Of a stretch of 9,418 nucleotides of DNA, positions 1 through 6,145 are shown one piece after another (position 1 is the stretch's first letter; each line of letters begins with the position of its first letter). The translations under genes and the position numbers were made by a program. The notes under the pieces were generated by a model that made no database searches, had not been told where the DNA came from, and saw only the letters and a program-made list of their open reading frames with translations. Source of the DNA: an uncultured Chlorobiota bacterium (GTDB taxonomy: Bacteria; Bacteroidota; Kapaibacteriia; OLB7); the NCBI GenBank assembly GCA_946481475.1, contig CAMLOB010000113.1, forward strand, positions 1 to 9,418, in the 5' to 3' direction.

Positions 1-2
1 GG

Positions 3-923
3 GAAGGACTCCGGATCCTTGAAGAAGGGGACTACGACGCAATCCTTGCCACCGCTCCCCCCTTCACCGACTTCCTGATCGGTCTGGAACTGAGTCGCGA
101 GACCGGCGTCCCTCTGGTGGTCGATTACCGCGATCCCTGGTTGGACAACAGAAGTTATTTCTACGCCACCCCGTTCCATCGGCACTATGCGGCAAAGCTG
201 GAGCAGGAGGTTCTCAGACGGAGCGAGGGGATCGTGGTGGTCAACAGAAAGATCAAGGAGCAACTGATCGCCCGCTGGCCTTTCCTGACACATGAACATG
301 TCCATATCATCCCGAGCGGTTTCGATCCGCAGGACCTGGCCGCCGCCAGTCCAGAACGGGTGAAGGGGAAGAAAATGCGGTTTCTCTACAGCGGTCTGTT
401 CGATGCAAACAGGACGCCCCGTTTCTTCTTTGAAGCTCTGGGAAAGGTCTTTGCCCGACATCCGGAGGCCAGGGATGAGATCGAACTCTGCTTCCTCGGC
501 ACCTTCCGCGACTCGCACCGGAAACTGGCGGCAAAACTGGGTGTCGGCTCGGCTCTGGTGACTCCCGGTTACGTGGAGCATCGGGAGGTGATGGACTGGC
601 TCCTCTCCAGCGATGTTCTCTGGCTGACGATCTACGATCCGACCATCACACCCGGAAAAGTCTACGAGTACATGGGGACGCGCAAACCGATTCTGGCTCT
701 GGCTCCGGAGGGAGTGGTGCGAAGCGTTCTGGAGAACTATGGTGCGGCCGTCTCGGTTCAGCCCGATAACGTCGATGCCATTGCCGATGCGGTTGAAGGA
801 CACTATTTCGCCTGGAAGGAAGGGAGACTGCCGATCGGTGAGGAGGGGAAAGCCCTGTCACACGACACGCGGTTTCTGACCGAGCAACTTGCGCGGATTC
901 TTTCACACTCGATGAGATTCTGA
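3..923 (+). CDS. Glycosyltransferase family 4-like protein, 3' part
   Basis: The reading frame is open from the left edge to a TGA at 921-923, giving 306 visible residues, so the true start lies outside the window. The GTG at 117 is internal: conserved-looking sequence (AILATAPPFTDFLIGLELS) runs in frame upstream of it. That N-terminal half ends in VPLVVDYRDPW, typical of the acceptor domain of GT4-like enzymes. The C-terminal Rossmann half has a GT-B start (FLYSGLFDANRTPRFFFEAL), a turn (VTPGYVEHREVMDWLLSSDV) and the donor-binding stretch PGKVYEYMGTRKPILAL, whose acidic residue in VYEYM fits the nucleotide-sugar contact of this fold. It probably transfers a sugar during cell-surface polysaccharide or glycolipid assembly, at the cytoplasmic face of the membrane. 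No membrane segment is visible. Donor and acceptor cannot be read from the sequence. The GalE-like epimerase 1.5 kb downstream fits a sugar role. Confidence 0.8.
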   Translation, partial: EGLRILEEGDYDAILATAPPFTDFLIGLELSRETGVPLVVDYRDPWLDNRSYFYATPFHRHYAAKLEQEVLRRSEGIVVVNRKIKEQLIARWPFLTHEHVHIIPSGFDPQDLAAASPERVKGKKMRFLYSGLFDANRTPRFFFEALGKVFARHPEARDEIELCFLGTFRDSHRKLAAKLGVGSALVTPGYVEHREVMDWLLSSDVLWLTIYDPTITPGKVYEYMGTRKPILALAPEGVVRSVLENYGAAVSVQPDNVDAIADAVEGHYFAWKEGRLPIGEEGKALSHDTRFLTEQLARILSHSMRF

Positions 924-948
924 CAAAAGAGGGCTGGACCGGGGGAGG

Positions 949-995
949 GGAACTCCAGGCTGTCGTGCGGGGTTCCGATTATCCTCCGGATGATC
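949..995 (+). other. Two abutting hairpins between the glycosyltransferase and purD
   Basis: The first stem pairs GGAACTCC (949-956) with GGGGTTCC (969-976): eight pairs including one G-T wobble, around a 12-nt loop. The second follows with no gap. It pairs GATTATCC (977-984) with GGATGATC (988-995), eight pairs with one T-G wobble and a 3-nt loop. They start 25 nt after the glycosyltransferase stop. Neither is followed by a T-run, so this is not a classical intrinsic terminator. It could be a U-tract-less terminator, an RNA-stabilising 3' end or part of a purD leader. The rest of the 924-1060 gap shows G-runs (931-933, 941-945, 947-950) and no convincing promoter. Confidence 0.4.
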
Positions 996-1060
996 TGCGA
1001 AGAGGGAGGTCCTCACAAGGCCGACATGCAGCATCACGGAAACAAACCGACTGAACGATC

Positions 1061-2365
1061 ATGAGCAACGAAACGGTTCTTCTTCTTGGATCGGGAGGGC
1101 GCGAACATGCGCTGGCCTGGAAGCTGGCGCAATCTCCGTCGGTGGCCCGGCTTGTCTCGGCGCCGGGCAATCCCGGCATGGCCTCTCTGGGTGAGATTCG
1201 TCCGGTCGATCCTGAAAATGCCGGGAGCGTTCTCGCACTGGCCGATGAACTGAAGCCCGATCTGATCGTGATCGGTCCCGAAGCTCCGATTGCCGCAGGC
1301 GTCTCCGACGTGCTGCGGGATGCCGGCTACCTCGTCTTCGCTCCGTCGAAAGGGGCCGGACGACTGGAGTGGGACAAGGAGTTCGCAAAGGAATTTATGG
1401 TTGCCAACGGTATCCCGACCGCATCCTTCCGAACTTTTACCGCCGAGGAACTGGAGGGCGCCCGTCACTACATCCGGGAACATTCCCTGCCGATTGTCCT
1501 GAAGGCAAACGGTCTTGCAGCGGGGAAGGGAGTGGTGATCGCCGAAACGCAGGATGACGCGATGGATGCGCTCGAGGAGATGCTCTCCGGCGCGGCGTTC
1601 GGCGATGCCGGAAGCACGGTGGTGATCGAGGAGTTTATGGGGGGAGAGGAGGCTTCCGTCTTTGCCGTCAGCGACGGAGAACGCTACGTCCTCTTTGCCC
1701 CGTCGCAGGATCACAAGCGGATCGGCGACGGAGATACCGGACCGAACACCGGCGGCATGGGGGCCTACGCTCCGGCGCCTATCGTCGATGAGAATGTCCT
1801 TCATCAGGTACGGGAGCGGGTTGTCGAACCGGTGCTCCGGGGGATGCGTGATCTGGGAACGCCGTATCAGGGGTGCCTCTACTGCGGCTTGATGATCGAC
1901 CCGCACGGCAATGTCCGCGTTGTGGAGTTCAATTGCCGGTTCGGTGATCCGGAGACGCAGGTGGTGCTGCCGATCTGGCGCGGGGATCTCTACCGGCTCT
2001 TCCGTGGAGCCGCATCCGGAAGCATCGGCGATGCCGACGAGGCCCCCTCCACCGGCTCGGCCGTTTGCGTTGTCATGGCCTCGGGCGGATATCCCGGCTC
2101 CTATGAAAAAGAAAAAGAGATCGCCGGGATCGAAAACGTGCCGGAGGATGTTCTGGTCTTCCACGCCGGAACAAAAGAGAAGGAAGGAACGCTCCTGACC
2201 GCCGGCGGCCGCGTTCTGGGTGTGACGGCGGTTTCGGATGAGGATGATCTGGAATCGGCCATCGGTCGGGCATACGAAGGGGTAGAGAAAATTACCTTTG
2301 AAGGGTCGGTCTGGCGGCATGATATTGGGGCGAAAGGAATCCGGAGAAAGAGTTTCGAGGGGTAG
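1061..2365 (+). CDS. purD: Phosphoribosylamine-glycine ligase (GAR synthetase)
   Basis: This cytosolic enzyme joins glycine to 5-phosphoribosylamine using ATP, giving glycinamide ribonucleotide in de novo purine synthesis. The 434 aa match the usual length of about 420-430. The N domain opens with LLLGSGGREHALAWKL (residues 7-22). The ATP-grasp region has LKANGLAAGKGVVIAE (147-162), the GGMGAYAPAP signature (231-240) and the metal/substrate-binding VVEFNCRFGDPETQVVLP (287-304). The C-terminal domain carries SGGYPGSYEKEKEI (341-354) and ends normally. The ATG at 1061 puts the GSGGREHA motif at the right distance from the N-terminus. No good Shine-Dalgarno precedes it, as for the next gene. The residues after the ATP-grasp entry read RLEWDKEFAKEFM, where many relatives have LEGSK; this looks tolerated. 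No other purine gene is in view. Long antisense frames across the gene are coding-bias shadows. Confidence 0.97.
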   Translation: MSNETVLLLGSGGREHALAWKLAQSPSVARLVSAPGNPGMASLGEIRPVDPENAGSVLALADELKPDLIVIGPEAPIAAGVSDVLRDAGYLVFAPSKGAGRLEWDKEFAKEFMVANGIPTASFRTFTAEELEGARHYIREHSLPIVLKANGLAAGKGVVIAETQDDAMDALEEMLSGAAFGDAGSTVVIEEFMGGEEASVFAVSDGERYVLFAPSQDHKRIGDGDTGPNTGGMGAYAPAPIVDENVLHQVRERVVEPVLRGMRDLGTPYQGCLYCGLMIDPHGNVRVVEFNCRFGDPETQVVLPIWRGDLYRLFRGAASGSIGDADEAPSTGSAVCVVMASGGYPGSYEKEKEIAGIENVPEDVLVFHAGTKEKEGTLLTAGGRVLGVTAVSDEDDLESAIGRAYEGVEKITFEGSVWRHDIGAKGIRRKSFEG

Positions 2366-2440
2366 AGGTCGTCCACCGGGTCGACCCCATCTCTTCTTCC
2401 GGTGCAGGAGATACGGCTCAGGATTTAACACAAATACAGC

Positions 2441-3370
2441 ATGAAAGTTCTCGTTACCGGAGGGGCCGGATTTATCGGATCGCATCTTGTGGACAGCTAT
2501 CTGGAGGCCGGACACGAAGTGGTGGTGCTCGACAATCTTTCAACCGGTGATCGGGCCAACCTGAACGCTCGGGCACGATTTATTGAAGGGGATGTACGGG
2601 ATGCCGACCTGGTCAACGGACTGTTCGAGGTGGAACGTTTCGATCTGGTCAACCACCATGCGGCCCAACTCGATGTCCGCATCTCCGTTGCCAACCCATC
2701 CTTCGATGCCGAGCAGAACATCATCGGGTCGGTGAACCTGTTGCAGGGGGCGGTCTCCACCGGTGTGGAGCGATTCGTCTTCGCATCGAGCGGCGGCACG
2801 GTCTACGGCGATCAGCAGGTCTTCCCCGCCGACGAAACGCATCCGACCGATCCGATCTCCCCCTACGGCGTCTCCAAACTTTCCGTCGAGAAGTACCTCG
2901 GCTACTTTGCCCACCAGTACGGTCTGCGCTACGCCGTCCTCCGCTACACCAACGTCTACGGTCCCCGACAGAACAGTCACGGCGAGGCGGGCGTTGTCGC
3001 GATCTTCTGCACGCGGATGCTCAACGGGGAGGAGCCGGTGATCTACGGCAGCGGCGAACAGACCCGCGATTACGTCTACGTCGGCGATGTGGCCCGGGCC
3101 AACATGGCGGCTACCGACTACCTTCAGCGTCACCCCTCCGGTGTCTTCAACATCTGCACGAACACCGAGGTGACCGTCAACGAACTCTTCCGGCGGCTGA
3201 ACGGAATGGTGGAGAACCGGTTCGAGGAAATCCACGCCGAGGCGAAGCCGGGAGAACAATTCCGTTCGGTCTGCGCCTGGGACAAGGCGGCGGCCGAACT
3301 CGGCTGGAAACCGGAGGTCGATTTCGAGGAGGGGTTGCGGCGGACGATGGAGTATTTCCGGAAGCCGTAA
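2441..3370 (+). CDS. GalE-like NAD-dependent UDP-sugar epimerase
   Basis: This is an extended short-chain dehydrogenase of 309 aa, close to the short bacterial UDP-glucose 4-epimerases of the Thermotoga type. It would interconvert UDP-glucose and UDP-galactose, or their N-acetyl forms, with bound NAD. The Rossmann motif TGGAGFIGSH is at residues 6-15, and Asp31 in VVVLDNLSTG selects NAD. Further motifs are NHHAAQLDVRISVANP (71-86), the serine motif ASSGGTVYG (115-123), the catalytic pair Tyr142-x3-Lys146 in PYGVSKLSVEKY, and RYTNVYGPRQ (168-177). The C-terminal substrate region (GEAGVVAIFCTRML, then GSGEQTRDYVYVGDVARAN) is complete. The ATG at 2441 directly starts the first beta strand; its leader is A-rich with no Shine-Dalgarno. 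Relatives with other specificities (UDP-glucuronate epimerase or decarboxylase, dTDP-glucose dehydratase) share these motifs, so substrate is not settled. The nearby glycosyltransferase supports a polysaccharide role. Confidence 0.9.
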   Translation: MKVLVTGGAGFIGSHLVDSYLEAGHEVVVLDNLSTGDRANLNARARFIEGDVRDADLVNGLFEVERFDLVNHHAAQLDVRISVANPSFDAEQNIIGSVNLLQGAVSTGVERFVFASSGGTVYGDQQVFPADETHPTDPISPYGVSKLSVEKYLGYFAHQYGLRYAVLRYTNVYGPRQNSHGEAGVVAIFCTRMLNGEEPVIYGSGEQTRDYVYVGDVARANMAATDYLQRHPSGVFNICTNTEVTVNELFRRLNGMVENRFEEIHAEAKPGEQFRSVCAWDKAAAELGWKPEVDFEEGLRRTMEYFRKP

Positions 3371-3422
3371 ATCCTCGGCTCCTCGAAAGATCCGTTCCCA
3401 TGATAGCGCCGACGCGTGCAAT

Positions 3423-3445
3423 GTGATATTCACAGGGAATATCGC
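3423..3445 (+). promoter_or_regulatory. Inverted repeat upstream of the methyltransferase gene
   Basis: GATATTC (3425-3431) and GAATATC (3437-3443) form a perfect 7-bp inverted repeat around the spacer ACAGG. A T-G wobble and a G-C pair extend the arms to 3423 and 3445. A TTGAAA at 3446-3451, resembling a -35 box, abuts the right arm, but the possible -10 boxes are weak (TATCTG at 3469, or TATAAA at 3487 at a poor distance). The position suits either an operator for a dimeric regulator or the 3' hairpin of the epimerase transcript. There is no T-run after it. The rest of the 3371-3520 gap shows nothing else clear. Confidence 0.4.
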
Positions 3446-3520
3446 TTGAAACGCCGGAGTCCCCGTCATATCTGAACCGCCATCTCTATAAAAGCAAGCA
3501 GGCAGAGAATCCTGAAGACT

Positions 3521-4258
3521 ATGGAACCTCTGGTGATAAAAGAAGGCTCCGCACATACGGACGATGATCGGTATCCGGCAACCCGTTATGCGTTGCGGGA
3601 GACAAGCGGAACGGACGGTATAGCCTTTCAAGGACTTGCCGAACGGCTTGCCGAGCTTTCCCTTTCCGGCAGGGCGCTGGATTTCGGTTGCGGGGCCGGA
3701 CGTTCAACGCGCTTTCTTGCGGCACTCGGATTTCAAACGACAGGGGTGGATATAAACGACGCCATGATTGACGAGGCGAGAAAACGGGATACCGTTGGTG
3801 TTTACCACTCCTGTCGGGCGCATGAATCCCTCCCTTTTACAGACGCTTCGTTCGACCTCCTTCTCTCCACCTGGGTTGTGTTGGAGCTCCGTTCACGGGC
3901 CGATCTGGACAGGTTCCTGAGTGAGGCGGCACGTCTTCTCCGGCCCGCAGGCAGGGGCTTTATCGTCACAAACACGCCCGAGTTTTATCAGGGCCGCTGG
4001 GTAACGTGTGAGGTCGACTTCCCTGAAAACAAAGCTCCGCTGCGATCAGGCCAGATCGTGAAGGCCCGCCTTCTTCCGGAAGGAGTAATCGTCACCGACA
4101 TCTTCAGGAGCGATGCGGAGTACAGGGAAGCGCTGGCCGATGCCGGGCTTGACCCGGTTCATGTGTGGTATCCGAAAGCTCCGGCAGACGAAACAGGTTG
4201 GCTGGATGAGACGAGGATTGCACCATGGGTGATCTATGAAGTTGAGAAGAGGGGGTGA
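3521..4258 (+). CDS. Class I SAM-dependent methyltransferase
   Basis: This 245-aa protein has the S-adenosylmethionine fold of the Methyltransf_11/UbiE-like group. Motif I is ALDFGCGAGRSTRFL (residues 52-66). The acidic end of strand 2 is Asp77 in TTGVDINDAMIDEA. Motif II/III reads SLPFTDASFDLLLSTWVVLEL (103-123), and the post-motif segment is SEAARLLRPAGRGFIVTNTPEFYQGRW (134-160). It would be a soluble methyl transferase. Nothing in the variable C-terminal part (161-245) identifies the acceptor, which could be a small molecule, lipid or protein. The ATG at 3521 puts motif I at about residue 54, a normal distance for the family; the leader has only a weak purine stretch. It lies 150 nt beyond the epimerase gene with an inverted repeat between, so it is probably a separate transcription unit. 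Fold assignment is secure; function is not. Confidence 0.85.
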   Translation: MEPLVIKEGSAHTDDDRYPATRYALRETSGTDGIAFQGLAERLAELSLSGRALDFGCGAGRSTRFLAALGFQTTGVDINDAMIDEARKRDTVGVYHSCRAHESLPFTDASFDLLLSTWVVLELRSRADLDRFLSEAARLLRPAGRGFIVTNTPEFYQGRWVTCEVDFPENKAPLRSGQIVKARLLPEGVIVTDIFRSDAEYREALADAGLDPVHVWYPKAPADETGWLDETRIAPWVIYEVEKRG

Positions 4259-4440
4259 GGGCTGTCGCCCGACGTTGATGAGTCTACCGTCATCCGGGTT
4301 GTCACATTGATCCTATTGTTCATCGATGCGGTTCGCCGGATTTTGAAGACCGGTGCCCCTCGGCGCGATCTGCCTCACCGTTCCGGCAAATCGAATCTGC
4401 CGCGGAGGATACTACCAACAAGAATTTCCGGATGAAAGCG

Positions 4441-4446
4441 TATATT
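4441..4446 (+). promoter_or_regulatory. Possible -10 element for hicBA
   Basis: TATATT, followed by CG, resembles a -10 box and also matches most fixed positions of the Bacteroidota -7 consensus (TAnnTTTG). No convincing -35 or -33 partner lies at the right distance. If used, transcription would begin near 4453, leaving a leader of about 45 nt before the ATG at 4499. The preceding gap (4259-4440) also holds an imperfect stem (TCCGGCA at 4382-4388 with 4398-4406, bulged) and a 4-bp GGGC/GCCC hairpin just after the methyltransferase stop. Neither is strong. Confidence 0.2.
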
Positions 4447-4498
4447 CGGCGCATTGATTTGCGAGATCGAAACTTCACAATCCCCTTCCATTGCAGCA

Positions 4499-4837
4499 AT
4501 GAAATCCCAACTTGATATTGTTGTCCCAGTTGTCACTTTCAAAGATGAAGAGGATGGTATCTGGTATGCTTACTGCCCCGTTCTTGAGATTACCGGATAT
4601 GGAACGTCGAAGCGGGAGGCGGAACAGTCGTTCAGTGTAGTTCTGAAGGAAACCATGACCTACTTGATTGAGCATGGTACGCTGGAAGACGAACTCCGTC
4701 GGTTGGGTTGGACGCAGATCGAGGGACGTAAAGTTCCTCCATCGTTGGAGGAGCGCTTAGCGAGTGATGCGGAATTGCGGCGGATGATGACCTACAAACA
4801 TCAGCTTCGCTACAATGCTCTCCCCGCACTTGCATGA
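4499..4837 (+). CDS. hicB: HicB-family antitoxin
   Basis: This 112-aa protein resembles HicB antitoxins, which neutralise the mRNA-cleaving HicA toxin and usually repress their own operon. The HicB-like core spans residues 1-60. It has a first strand (LDIVVPVVTF), the diagnostic EEDGIWYAYCPVLEITGYG, where family members read DGG-Y-AYCPELPGC-T-GDT, then a helix (SKREAEQSFSVVLKETMTYLIEHG). The C-terminal 50 residues are charged and show no obvious ribbon-helix-helix or HTH motif, so DNA binding is uncertain. I chose the ATG at 4499. A TTG at 4454 in the same frame would add 15 unconserved residues and sits at the likely transcription start. Neither start has a Shine-Dalgarno. The gene is AT-richer than its neighbours (4501-4560 is 38% GC), suggesting acquisition. 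Its TGA overlaps the hicA ATG by 4 nt (ATGA), which couples their translation. Antitoxin-first order is reversed relative to the classical hicAB. Confidence 0.78.
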   Translation: MKSQLDIVVPVVTFKDEEDGIWYAYCPVLEITGYGTSKREAEQSFSVVLKETMTYLIEHGTLEDELRRLGWTQIEGRKVPPSLEERLASDAELRRMMTYKHQLRYNALPALA

Positions 4838-5056
4838 GTGTACGCCTTTCAAATATCTCGCTTCGTGCCATGAGGAAATATCTGCAGTACTACGGTTGCG
4901 AATGTACGGGAAGCAAGGGGGGGGCACGAGAAATGGGTGAAACAGGGATTGCGACGACCAATAATCCTGCAATCGCACATCGATCCGGTACCGGAGAGAA
5001 TTGTCAAGCAGTGCTTACAGATTCTCGGTATTTCGCGGAAGCAACTGGATAGCTGA
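4834..5056 (+). pseudogene. hicA: HicA-family toxin, frameshifted at a G8 tract
   Basis: HicA toxins are small double-stranded-RNA-binding-fold ribonucleases that cut mRNA in a ribosome-independent way. The frame starting at the ATG at 4834 reads ISLRAMRKYLQYYGCECTGSKGG and then meets eight G (4917-4924). Read as written, it continues into non-family sequence (AREMGETGIATTNNPAIAHR) to a TAG at 5050-5052. If one G is skipped, it continues HEKWVKQGLRRPIILQSHID, then PVPERIVKQCLQILGISRKQ, to a TGA at 5054-5056. The result is a complete 73-aa HicA with the expected helix, strands and Gly-Gly-His catalytic-region histidine. Only one base separates the two states. As sequenced, the toxin loses its histidine and should be inactive, while hicB is intact. 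This may be phase variation, decay or a homopolymer error. The start has no Shine-Dalgarno and depends on coupling to hicB. Family call moderately high; biological state unknown. Confidence 0.75.
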
Positions 5057-5188
5057 TCTGGAGAATCTCTGATCCTGTAGACTTCCACAACCCTGTCTTC
5101 GTTCAGTCTATTCCAGTCTCATGCCCACCTCGCCAGAGTACCTTCCGGATTCCGTTATGGAGAATGTGCGAGATGACGAAGACGGATT

Positions 5189-6118
5189 TCAACTTGGCTC
5201 AGTACCTGAAGTCCCCAACCTTTCCAGCAACCCGTACCGCAACCCCCGCGTGCTCACAACGATTCCGTCGATGTTGAAGGCTTCCATGAACGCATCGAGC
5301 ACCAGTACTCCTCCGGAGATAATATCTTCCCGTCCCGACACGATCTGCGGAATCTTCTGCAGTTCATCCATCGGCATCCTCAACAGCTCCTCGGTCTTCT
5401 CCCGTATCCACTCCCGCTCCAGCCGCGTCCCGTTGATCGCCTCGGTGTCGAACCGCTCGATCCCCCGGAAGATCGCCCCGAGCGTCGTCACGGTTCCGGC
5501 CACTCCCACCACGTCGGTTCCCCCCGGCAGAGCGATAGCTTCACCGAAGAGCGCACGGCAATAGTTCCGGGCTTCGTTGATCCCTTCGGGCGAAGGGGGA
5601 AGCTCTCTGCGGAAAAACCGTTCGGTGACCCTCACCGCTCCGACATCGATACTTCTCCCTTCGGTGTATGTCCCTCCGATACCCCGGGCAATCTCCGTGC
5701 TCCCCCCGCCGATGTCGAGCACGGTCACATCGTCGCCGGCAATGTCCAGTCCGAACAACGCTCCGCTCCAGGTCAGCCGGGCTTCGTCGGAGCCGCTGAG
5801 AATGCGGAGCCGAACTCCGGTCCGTTCGTTCATCGCTGCGATGAATTCCTCCCGGTTTGCCGCGTCACGCAGGGCACTGGTTCCGTAGCCGAGGATCTCT
5901 TCGGTCCCATGATCCCGCGCAATCCGTCGGTACCGTTCCAGGATCGAGGCGATCCTGTCGAACGTCTCCGGCTGAATCGTTCCCGTTTCATCCACTCCTT
6001 TCCCGAGCCTGCCGACCTCATGATAATCGGCCAGAACCTCTACGCTTCCATTCTCATCTCTTTTCCCGATCACCATCAGAACGGTGTTGGTGCCGAGATC
6101 GATCACTCCTCGTGTCAT
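5189..6118 (-). CDS. Ppx/GppA family phosphatase (exopolyphosphatase-like)
   Basis: This cytosolic enzyme belongs to the sugar-kinase/Hsp70-fold family that removes terminal phosphate from inorganic polyphosphate or converts pppGpp to ppGpp. Its motifs, in order, are VIDLGTNTVLMVIG (5-18, phosphate 1 loop; Thr-Asn-Thr replaces the common Ser-Asn-Ser), GYGTSALRDAANREEFI (77-93), ILSGSDEARLTWSGAL (106-121, with Glu112 at the usual general-base position), VLDIGGGSTEIARG (133-146, phosphate 2 loop) and VGVAGTVTTLGAI. At 309 aa it is the short two-lobe form, without the C-terminal HD-type domains of E. coli Ppx (about 510 aa). Polyphosphatase and pppGppase therefore cannot be told apart. The ATG at 6118 has a good Shine-Dalgarno (AAGGAG, 6128-6123) four bases upstream and lies 27 nt after the permease stop, so it is probably the last gene of the obg operon. 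It converges on hicA. Confidence 0.92.
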   Translation of the reverse strand: MTRGVIDLGTNTVLMVIGKRDENGSVEVLADYHEVGRLGKGVDETGTIQPETFDRIASILERYRRIARDHGTEEILGYGTSALRDAANREEFIAAMNERTGVRLRILSGSDEARLTWSGALFGLDIAGDDVTVLDIGGGSTEIARGIGGTYTEGRSIDVGAVRVTERFFRRELPPSPEGINEARNYCRALFGEAIALPGGTDVVGVAGTVTTLGAIFRGIERFDTEAINGTRLEREWIREKTEELLRMPMDELQKIPQIVSGREDIISGGVLVLDAFMEAFNIDGIVVSTRGLRYGLLERLGTSGTEPS

Positions 6119-6122
6119 AGCA

Positions 6123-6128
6123 CTCCTT
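6123..6128 (-). promoter_or_regulatory. Ribosome binding site of the Ppx/GppA gene
   Basis: Read on the minus strand this is AAGGAG, four bases before the ATG at 6118. It confirms that start. It also contrasts with the purD, epimerase and hicB starts on the other strand, which lack such a site. Confidence 0.7.
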
Positions 6129-6145
6129 GCAGGTCTTCCCTGTGT

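Noticed and set aside
2359..2412. Possible terminator after purD (GGTCG/CGACC stem, 10-bp palindrome GGGTCGACCC at 2378-2387, ATCTC/GAGAT arms)
   Set aside because: The candidate pairings are short (5 bp), compete with each other and lack a T-run; too weak to call.
1034..2515. Long open frames antisense to purD and elsewhere (also 2540-3631 minus, 6054-7226 minus, 6928-8295 plus)
   Set aside because: They are shadows of GC-biased codons in the real genes: no family resemblance, low-complexity Arg/Pro/Ser translations, and overlap with genes of secure identity.
4834..5052. The unshifted 72-aa frame taken as a small unknown protein
   Set aside because: Its second half has no family character, while the +1 frame beginning right after the G8 tract matches the missing half of HicA.
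5095..5183. 8-bp inverted arms GTCTTCGT (5095-5102) and ACGAAGAC (5176-5183) between hicA and ppx
   Set aside because: They are 73 nt apart with little supporting inner pairing, and could arise by chance. No clear terminator for either convergent gene is visible in 5057-5188.
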